A stretch of DNA of 64,000 nt from Palsa-744 sp036498265 (GTDB taxonomy: Bacteria; Actinomycetota; Thermoleophilia; Solirubrobacterales; Solirubrobacteraceae). The stretch covers positions 195,096 through 259,095 of the forward strand of contig DASYFT010000018.1 in the NCBI GenBank assembly GCA_036498265.1, read 5' to 3'. Below are positions 24,636 through 30,504 of the stretch, piece by piece. The position numbers and the translations under genes are program-made. Numbering within the stretch: position 1 is the stretch's first letter; every line of letters starts with the position of its first letter. The notes below the pieces were generated by a model. It made no database searches. It saw only the letters and a program-made list of their open reading frames with translations, and had not been told where the DNA came from.

Positions 24636-26417
24636 CTAGCGGTGGATCAGTTCGTCGACCTTGCCCCTCAACGCGTTGCGCATGATCCGCCCCGCGTGCG
24701 GCTCGCCCTTGGCGATCGCGTGCGACATCTTCGAGGCCTGCTCGAAGCTGATGTGCGGCGGCAGCGGCGGAACCTCCGGATCGGTGATGGCCTCGATCAG
24801 CGCCGGCCGGCCGGCCGCGAGCGCCTCGTCCCAGGCGCCGGCGACCTGCTCCGGGGAGTCGACCCTGATGCCGACCAGGCCGAGGAGCTCGGCATAGCGC
24901 GCATACGGGAAGTCGGGGAGGTCCTGGGAGACCGCGAGCCTGGGATCGCCCGACATGACGCGTTGCTCCCAGGTGACCTGGTTGAGGTCGTTGTTGTGCA
25001 GAACGAGCACGACGAGCTGCTGGTTCGACCAGCGATCGCGGTAGTGCGCGATGTCGATCAGCGCGTTGATCCCGAGCATCTGCGTTGCCCCGTCGCCGAT
25101 GCAGGCGATCACGGGCCGGTCCGGGTAGGCGAACTTGGCGGCGAGCGCGTAGGGGATCGCCGGGCACATCGTCGCGAGCGTGCCGGAGAGCGCGGTCCTC
25201 ATTCCGGGGCGTATCCGCAGGTGCCGTGCCCACCAGTCAGTCGCCGAGCCGGAGTCGCTGGTGAGGATGGCGCGATCGGGCAGGCGCTTGGAGAGCTCGT
25301 GGAAGAGCAGCTGGGGGTTGAGAGGGTCGGCGGGCTCGTGCGCCTGCGCGTCGAGGATCTCCCACCACCGGCGGACCTCGCCTTCGATCCCCTCGCGCCA
25401 CGAGCGGTCCTCCTTCGGGCGCAGCAGCGGGATCAGCGCCCGCAGCGTCGCGGCGCTGTCGCCGACGAGGTTCAGCTCCATCGGGTAGCGGATGCCCAGC
25501 ATTCGCCCGTCGATGTCGATCTGGATGCCGCGCGCCTGCCCGGGCTTCGGCAGCCACTCCGAGTAGGGGAAGCTCGAGCCGACCATCAGCAGCGTGTCGG
25601 CGCTGTTCATCATTTGGTCCGTCGCCTTGGAGCCGAGCAGGCCGATCGGGCCGGTCACGAAGGGCACGTCGTCGGCGACCGCGGAGCGCCCGTTGAGCGC
25701 CTTTGCGACGCCGGCGCCGAGCAGCTCCGCCGTGTCGAGCACCTCGCGTTCGGCTCCGAGCGCGCCCTGTCCGACGAGCATCGCGACCTTCTTCCCGGCG
25801 TTGAGGAGCTCGGCGGCGCGCTGCAGGTCCTCGTCCTTCGGCCTTATCACGGGATCGGCGGAGCCGATCGAGGAGAGCACGGCGCCGTGGGCGCGGGGCG
25901 GGTCCGAGTACTCGGCTTCCTGGACGTCGTCGGGCACGATGACGCACGTCACCGATCGCGTCACGTGCGCGATCCGCATCGCCCGGTCGATCAGGTGGCG
26001 CGCCTGGGTGGGCGCCATGCAGTACTGCACGAACTCGCTGGCGACGTCCTTGAAGAGCACCTGCAGGTCGACCTCCTGCTGGTAGTTGCCGCCGAGCGAC
26101 ATGCGCTTCTGCTGACCGACGATGGCCACGACGGGCGCATGGTCGAGCTTTGCGTCGTAGAGCCCGTTGAGCAGGTGGATCGCACCGGGCCCCGAGGTCG
26201 CCATGCAGACCCCGACCTCGCCGGTCAGCTTCGCGTGCGCGCACGCCGCGAAGGCGGCGACCTCCTCGTGGCGGGTCTGGATGAACTGGAGCCGATCCTC
26301 GATCCCGTGGAAGGCGCCGAGCAGGCCGTTGATGCCGTCCCCGGGATAGCCGTAGACCCGGTCGACGCCCCATTCGGTGAGACGGTTGAGGATGAATGAG
26401 GAAACGGTCTCGGACAT
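24636..26417 (-). CDS. Thiamine-pyrophosphate-dependent enzyme (pyruvate oxidase/acetolactate synthase-like), copy 1
   Basis: A 593-residue three-domain TPP enzyme. The PYR domain carries YGYPGDGINGLLG and the activating Glu in TRHEEVAAFAACAHAKL. The central domain binds nucleotide or FAD (VAMLVGQGALGAEREV). The PP domain has the Mg-TPP motif CIGDGATQML...HNNDLNQVTWEQ (GDG...NN). It resembles PoxB-like pyruvate oxidases and decarboxylases that act on 2-oxo acids. It is the first gene of the seven-gene operon, so its substrate may be the 2-keto acid formed by the downstream dehydratase. A 598-residue paralogue lies at 60640-62436. The upstream 100 bp shows only a weak ribosome-binding site. 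Confidence 0.92.
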   Translation of the reverse strand: MSETVSSFILNRLTEWGVDRVYGYPGDGINGLLGAFHGIEDRLQFIQTRHEEVAAFAACAHAKLTGEVGVCMATSGPGAIHLLNGLYDAKLDHAPVVAIVGQQKRMSLGGNYQQEVDLQVLFKDVASEFVQYCMAPTQARHLIDRAMRIAHVTRSVTCVIVPDDVQEAEYSDPPRAHGAVLSSIGSADPVIRPKDEDLQRAAELLNAGKKVAMLVGQGALGAEREVLDTAELLGAGVAKALNGRSAVADDVPFVTGPIGLLGSKATDQMMNSADTLLMVGSSFPYSEWLPKPGQARGIQIDIDGRMLGIRYPMELNLVGDSAATLRALIPLLRPKEDRSWREGIEGEVRRWWEILDAQAHEPADPLNPQLLFHELSKRLPDRAILTSDSGSATDWWARHLRIRPGMRTALSGTLATMCPAIPYALAAKFAYPDRPVIACIGDGATQMLGINALIDIAHYRDRWSNQQLVVLVLHNNDLNQVTWEQRVMSGDPRLAVSQDLPDFPYARYAELLGLVGIRVDSPEQVAGAWDEALAAGRPALIEAITDPEVPPLPPHISFEQASKMSHAIAKGEPHAGRIMRNALRGKVDELIHR

Positions 26418-26519
26418 GGGTTCTCGTGGGTTGCGCGCCTCGCCGGGACGAACGCGCTTCGGCCGGGAATTACCCCCGTGCGAACCTGTGAAACGGACGA
26501 CCGGCGCGGTGGCCGGGTC

Positions 26520-27323
26520 TCAGGGGGTGAGCGCGACCGCTGCGTCGTCGGTGGCGACGCGGAAGGTGAAGCTCTCGAGGAGGTACAGCTGGACCGTGTC
26601 GGCGTCGTGGCGGTCGTAGCCGATCGAGAGGTCCTCGCCGGACTCGAAGAGGAAGTCGCCTCCGCGCTGGCTGAGGACGACGGCGCCCCGCACGCCCGGC
26701 GCCCACACGAGCGGCCCGCCGATGATCGCGCGCAGATGCTCGAACAGCGGATAGCCGCCGTGCTCGGTCGTCTCCTGGACCCTGGTATAGACCTCGGGGC
26801 CCAGCGCGAGGCCGTACGGCCCGCCGACGCCGGCGCACCGCAGCGCCTCGACGGCGCGGGCGACGTGGCGCGGGTAGTGCTCGCACTCCTCGCCCAGCGT
26901 GATCGGGTCGTATGTGGAGCGCTCGGCGATACCGGCGATCGCGGCTGCCTCCCAGCCGTGGAACACGGCACGGTTCTCCGCCGTCGCGATCCGGTGCGCC
27001 GCGGAGTCGAGCGCGTCGAGGTTGACGTCCTCGGCCCCCCGGTCGGCGTCGCGCAGCTCGTTGCGGGCAAGCGAGAACAACGCCCGCAGCTCCACCGTCG
27101 CGAGGACGCGGCGCTGCTCTGCCGTGACGCCGTCGCCGGGCACCTCGGCGAGCGGGCGCGTGCGGCCCAGATTGGTCGCCGAGTGCTCCCACCCGTGCGG
27201 CCCGTCGAAGTCCACCAGCTTGCGCGCCGCCAGAGCAGGCCCGAGCCGCTGGCGGGCCTCCTCGTCGATGAGCTCCCAGCCGGGCGCGGTGATCGGCGCG
27301 AGCTCTCGCAGCAGGTGGTTCAC
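26520..27323 (-). CDS. Family 1 encapsulin nanocompartment shell protein
   Basis: A 267-residue HK97-fold shell protein. The N-terminal helix NHLLRELAPITAPGWELIDE, the phrase LAARKLVDFDGPHGWEHSA and the late FLFESGEDLSIGYDRHDAD followed by VQLYLLESFTFRV are diagnostic of encapsulins of the linocin/T. maritima type, and the length is standard. Shells of this kind self-assemble into 60- or 180-subunit cages around a cargo enzyme. The GTG at 27323 is chosen because it overlaps the cargo gene's TGA (GTGA) with AGAGGG 8 nt upstream. The extension to 27644 would run through the cargo gene. The cargo is the encapsulated ferritin immediately upstream. Confidence 0.95.
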   Translation of the reverse strand: MNHLLRELAPITAPGWELIDEEARQRLGPALAARKLVDFDGPHGWEHSATNLGRTRPLAEVPGDGVTAEQRRVLATVELRALFSLARNELRDADRGAEDVNLDALDSAAHRIATAENRAVFHGWEAAAIAGIAERSTYDPITLGEECEHYPRHVARAVEALRCAGVGGPYGLALGPEVYTRVQETTEHGGYPLFEHLRAIIGGPLVWAPGVRGAVVLSQRGGDFLFESGEDLSIGYDRHDADTVQLYLLESFTFRVATDDAAVALTP

Positions 27324-27712
27324 GACCGTGACCCTCTGAGGCCCCCGATGCCGAGCGACGTGCTTCCCGGCACCCCGGCGCCTCGCGACGCGGCGCCCTC
27401 GGTGGCCTCCTCCTCGGACTCCTCGCCGTGCTCCACGATGTCGCCCTCCTGGAACAGGATCCCGGCGGCGATCTCGCGCCACAGCGGCGTGCGCCGCAGC
27501 AGGAACTCGAGGTCCATCGAGAAGTGCTTGAACTCCTCGCCCTGGGCGTCTCGCATGATCGCCACCGCCTGCTGATCGGCCTCGACGGCCAGCCGCTGCT
27601 CGTACCAGCCGATCGCTTCGGCCTCCTCGGTGAGCGACGCGCAAAGCCGGGCGAAGGTCCGCGTCTGCTCCGGCAGCTCGTCGGCGGGCTCGTGGTACTG
27701 GTCGAAACCCAT
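27320..27712 (-). CDS. Encapsulated ferritin-like cargo protein (EncFtn)
   Basis: A 130-residue ferritin-like cargo. The helices carry the EncFtn signature ASLTEEAEAIGWYEQRL and RDAQGEEFKHFSMDLEFLLR, giving ferroxidase ligands (Glu, Tyr, Glu, His) at the dimer interface. EncFtn oxidises Fe(II) and delivers iron for mineralisation inside the shell. After an acidic linker (HGEESEEEATEG) the protein ends in STSLGIGGLRGSRS, a textbook encapsulin targeting peptide (LGIGxLRG). The stop overlaps the shell gene's GTG start. The ATG at 27712 gives the standard length; the in-frame extension upstream to 27973 is antisense to the universal-stress gene. Confidence 0.94.
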   Translation of the reverse strand: MGFDQYHEPADELPEQTRTFARLCASLTEEAEAIGWYEQRLAVEADQQAVAIMRDAQGEEFKHFSMDLEFLLRRTPLWREIAAGILFQEGDIVEHGEESEEEATEGAASRGAGVPGSTSLGIGGLRGSRS

Positions 27713-27767
27713 TGCGGGAATCGTGGCACAGTTCGCGCCTCCGGCGAGTGCTGGGTGAGGGGCCCGC

Positions 27768-28304
27768 CTATCCGGCCGGTTCGCTCGAGGAGTTGCGCGC
27801 CGCTCCGCCCACCGGCGCCGGCTGGAGCTCCTCGGCGGCGCGGGCGTCGGCGACGGCGTCCTCGGGCTCCGCCGGGTCCCGGCGCCCGTGACGCATGAAG
27901 AGGACCGGGACGCGGCTGTCGTGCAGGACGCGCAGGGAAACCGATCCGAGCAGCGCGCGGTGGAGCCTGCCATGCCCGTGCGACCCCATCACGATCAGGT
28001 CGTGGCCACCCTTGCGGGCGATCGCCACGATGGTCGCCGCGGGATCGCCGCGCAGCAGCTGGGTACGCAGTCCGATGTCGGGCGGAACGGACTCCGCCGC
28101 ACGGCAGTGAGCGGCCCTGAACGAGTCGCGCAGGTCCGGAGTCGGGGAGGCGCTCATCGCGGCGGGCGGATGCGGAAGCGGCGCGACGGTCAGCAGCGTC
28201 AGGCAGGCGTGCTGGTCGCGCGCCAGGCTGATCGCATGAGCCAGCGCGGCATCCGCGTCGGCTGACCCGTCGTGTGCGACGAGGATGTTGCGGTAGCAGC
28301 TCAT
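27768..28304 (-). CDS. Universal stress protein (UspA family)
   Basis: A 178-residue single Usp domain. It has the N-terminal NILVAHDGSADADAAL, the ATP-binding signature VMGSHGHGRLHRALLGSVS (G-2x-G-9x-G-S) and VPVLFMRHG near the end, followed by an acidic Ala/Glu/Pro tail of about 35 residues that is extra to the family. The intact ATP motif predicts an ATP-binding Usp. It lies 55 bp upstream of the encapsulin pair on the same strand and diverges from a TetR gene. A minus-strand TATTCT -10 at 28365-28360 lies between two TetR-type palindromes, so Usp and perhaps the encapsulin operon should answer to that regulator. Confidence 0.93.
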   Translation of the reverse strand: MSCYRNILVAHDGSADADAALAHAISLARDQHACLTLLTVAPLPHPPAAMSASPTPDLRDSFRAAHCRAAESVPPDIGLRTQLLRGDPAATIVAIARKGGHDLIVMGSHGHGRLHRALLGSVSLRVLHDSRVPVLFMRHGRRDPAEPEDAVADARAAEELQPAPVGGAARNSSSEPAG

Positions 28305-28330
28305 CTGGTGTCGATCATCTCCCGGGCGAG

Positions 28331-28346
28331 CGGAATGTGCGTTCCG
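28331..28346. promoter_or_regulatory. TetR-type palindromic operator 1
   Basis: CGGAATGTGCGTTCCG has perfect 5-bp outer arms (CGGAA/TTCCG) and is closely similar to operator 2, 36 bp away centre to centre. It sits between the overlapping divergent -10 boxes and the Usp start. Confidence 0.7.
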
Positions 28347-28358
28347 CGGCCTCCTGGC

Positions 28359-28365
28359 TAGAATA
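28359..28365. promoter_or_regulatory. Overlapping divergent -10 boxes
   Basis: On the plus strand TAGAAT (28359-28364) ends 6 nt before the TetR ATG at 28371. On the minus strand TATTCT (28365-28360) is suitably placed to serve the Usp gene. The two boxes share the same base pairs, and palindromes flank them on both sides. Confidence 0.55.
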
Positions 28366-28366
28366 G

Positions 28367-28382
28367 CGGAATGAGCATTCCG
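28367..28382. promoter_or_regulatory. TetR-type palindromic operator 2, overlapping the tetR start codon
   Basis: CGGAATGAGCATTCCG has perfect 7-bp arms (CGGAATG/CATTCCG) around AG. It covers the predicted transcription start and the ATG at 28371, a typical position for an autorepressor site. Confidence 0.75.
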
Positions 28383-28958
28383 TCCCTCGCGGCCCCGGAG
28401 GCAGGATGGTCAGAGCTCGGCCCGGATGCCAAGCGCGCGAGGCTGCTGAGCGCCGCCGGGGAGCTGTTCGCACGGGAGGGGCTCGACGCGCCGATGCCAA
28501 GGGTCGCCGCCGCGGTGGGAGCCGGTGTCGGCAGCGTCTACCGGCAGTTCCCGTCCAAGCCCGAGCTGCTGGCGGCGCTCGTCGTCGAGCGGCTCGAGGA
28601 CGCCGAGCGCGGCGCGAACCTGGCGCTGGAGGATGGCGAGAGCCCGTGGGACGCCCTGACCGGGCTGCTCTGGAGCCTGGCGGAGCGGCAGGTCAGCGAC
28701 GTGGTCCTGGGCGAGGCGATGGCGACGGTCTCCGAGCATCGCGCCGTGCAGGACGCGCTCGCGCGTACGATCGCCGCGCTGGAGCGCCTGCTCGCGGCAG
28801 CTCGCGCGGAGGGCGCGCTGCGACCGGACGCCACGACGCTCGACCTGCGTCTGCTGTTCGCCGCAACGAGGGCCGCGGGGGCGCTCGGCGACGGCGCCTG
28901 GGAGCGCATGCTGGAGCTCGGTATCGATGCCCTCGAGGTGCGAGCCCCTCTGCCCTAG
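28371..28958 (+). CDS. TetR/AcrR-family transcriptional regulator
   Basis: A 195-residue TetR protein. Its N-terminal helix-turn-helix reads LLSAAGELFAREGLDAPMPR, AAAVGAGVGSVYRQFPSK and PELLAALVVERLEDAE. The C-terminal half is a helical ligand-binding domain of the usual length. Two near-identical palindromes bracket its promoter, which predicts repression of itself and of the divergent stress-protein gene. The ATG lies 6 nt after TAGAAT, so the mRNA is probably leaderless and the second operator lies on the start codon. Its TAG stop shares the CTAG tetranucleotide with the stop of the convergent MBL gene. The ligand is unknown. Confidence 0.93.
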   Translation: MSIPSLAAPEAGWSELGPDAKRARLLSAAGELFAREGLDAPMPRVAAAVGAGVGSVYRQFPSKPELLAALVVERLEDAERGANLALEDGESPWDALTGLLWSLAERQVSDVVLGEAMATVSEHRAVQDALARTIAALERLLAAARAEGALRPDATTLDLRLLFAATRAAGALGDGAWERMLELGIDALEVRAPLP

Positions 28959-29623
28959 GGGGCAGCCGGCACGACTGCGACAGGGCCGTTTGCGGCGGGC
29001 AGCCGGTCGGTGTCGAACAGCGGCTCGGACACCCGCTCCACCTGCGCCATGCGCTCGAGGAAGGCGTCCGCCGTCTCGAGGAAGTCGATGCGCGGGGTGC
29101 GGTAGTGCATGGGGACCACCAAGCGCGGAGAGAGCCGCTCCACGATCGCTGCGGCCTGCGCGGCGCCGACCGTGGGACCGGCGCCGACCGGGACGAACAG
29201 CAAGTCGACGTCGCCGAGCGCGGCAGCCTGCTCGTCGCGAAGCTCACGCTGCCCGAAATCGCCGAAGTGAGCGACGCGAATGCCGTCCATCTCGAACACG
29301 AAGATGGTGTTGGGCCCGCGTTCGGTCCCGGCGGCTTCGTCGTGCTCGGAGGCCACCGCGATGATCTCACCGACGGGCGAATCGAGCCGGCCGGCGGTCG
29401 AGCGCACGACGGTGGGCTCGCCGCCGACGACCTCGACGGCGTTGTGGTCCTGGTGCTCGTGGGTGATGAGCAGCAGGTCTGCAGCCAGCCCTTCGATCGC
29501 CGGATACTCGAACCGCAGGCCGTGACCGGTGAGTCCCGAGAGGTCTCCGAACGGGTCTATCGCCACCGTCGCATCGGAAGAGCTGAGCCGAAACGCCGAC
29601 TGGCCGTACCATTGAACTTGCAT
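28955..29623 (-). CDS. MBL-fold metal-dependent hydrolase (UPF0173-like)
   Basis: A 222-residue metallo-beta-lactamase-fold protein of the UPF0173/UlaG-like type. It has MQVQWYGQSAFRLSS at the N-terminus, LLITHEHQDHNAVE (intact HxHxDH metal site), VAHFGDFGQREL and RLVVPMHYRTPRIDFLE with the C-terminal metal His. Many members hydrolyse phosphodiesters or lactones, but I cannot name a substrate. The ATG at 29623 is preceded by AGGAG at 4 nt; the in-frame extension to 29722 lacks homologous sequence. It converges on the TetR gene, with which it shares overlapping stop codons. Confidence 0.9.
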   Translation of the reverse strand: MQVQWYGQSAFRLSSSDATVAIDPFGDLSGLTGHGLRFEYPAIEGLAADLLLITHEHQDHNAVEVVGGEPTVVRSTAGRLDSPVGEIIAVASEHDEAAGTERGPNTIFVFEMDGIRVAHFGDFGQRELRDEQAAALGDVDLLFVPVGAGPTVGAAQAAAIVERLSPRLVVPMHYRTPRIDFLETADAFLERMAQVERVSEPLFDTDRLPAANGPVAVVPAAP

Positions 29624-29736
29624 GCGGCTCCTATCCGGTTGGGTCTTGCCTGGTGACCGGCACCGCACCGTCGAGCGCCACCGGCGCCGGATGCGCTGCC
29701 CCATCAGCAGCAGGCTAGCCATTCGGGCGAACGAGC

Positions 29737-30504
29737 TTGGCTGACTCCGGGAGCACGGCCGGTAAGACGGCGGTCCGCGCGGTGGTCCAGGGTGATGTGC
29801 AGGGTGTGGGCTTTCGCGAAGCCACGGTCAGCCGGGCGCACGAGCTGGGCGTGAGCGGCTGGGTGCGCAACGGCGACGACGCGAGCGTGCTGGTACACGC
29901 CGAGGGGACGCAGGCCGCGGTGGAGGGCTTCGTGAGCTTCCTTCGCAGCGGGCCCCCGCCGTCCCGCGTCGCCGACGTGGCGCTCGACGGCGTTCCTGTC
30001 GAGGGTCACGAGCAGTTCGCGATCCGCGGCGTCAGCGCCGGGATCTTCGTCGTTCGTGAGCACGCGGCCAGAGCGCGGCACTTCGACCTGCGCCTGGAGG
30101 TCGACGGCGCGATGCGGTCGTGGGCTCTCCCCAAGGGACCATCGCTGGACCCTGCCGTCAAGCGGCTTGCCGTCGAGGTGCCCGATCACACGGTGGAGCA
30201 GAGCACGTCCGAGGGAGAGCCGGGCTCCGGGCGGGTGATCGTGTGGGACCGCGGAACCTACGAGCAGGGCGGTCGCGTCGCCTGGCCGGAGGCGCTTGCT
30301 CGCGGACATGCGGTGTTCGTGCTGCACGGCCAGAAGCTGCGGGGCGGCTTCGCGCTGCAGCGCACGCGGCGGGGCGAGAAGCCGCAGTGGCTCCTGGTCA
30401 AGCGCCGCGACGAGGATGCTCGCCCGGGCTCGGACATCGTGGCCGAGAGCCCGCGCTCCGTGACCAGCGGCCGCTCACTCGACGAGCTGCCGCCCGAGAT
30501 CTAG
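29737..30504 (+). CDS. Acylphosphatase fused to a LigD-type DNA 3'-phosphoesterase domain
   Basis: A 255-residue two-domain fusion. Residues about 10-98 are an acylphosphatase: AVVQGDVQGVGFREATVSRA with the catalytic Arg in VGFRE, and VSGWVRNGDDASVLVHAEG with the catalytic Asn. Residues about 104-240 form a LigD phosphoesterase domain. It has FVVREHAARARHFDLRLEVD (the H-x5-H-x-D metal/catalytic set), WALPKGPSLDPA, EVPDHTVE, VWDRGTYE, FVLHGQKLRGGFAL and WLLVKRRDEDA. The PE domain removes 3'-phosphates or 3'-ribonucleotides from DNA ends during NHEJ. I know of no standard family with this fusion. The TTG start at 29737 lacks a strong ribosome-binding site. The stop overlaps that of the convergent gene through CTAG. 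Confidence 0.88.
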   Translation: MADSGSTAGKTAVRAVVQGDVQGVGFREATVSRAHELGVSGWVRNGDDASVLVHAEGTQAAVEGFVSFLRSGPPPSRVADVALDGVPVEGHEQFAIRGVSAGIFVVREHAARARHFDLRLEVDGAMRSWALPKGPSLDPAVKRLAVEVPDHTVEQSTSEGEPGSGRVIVWDRGTYEQGGRVAWPEALARGHAVFVLHGQKLRGGFALQRTRRGEKPQWLLVKRRDEDARPGSDIVAESPRSVTSGRSLDELPPEI

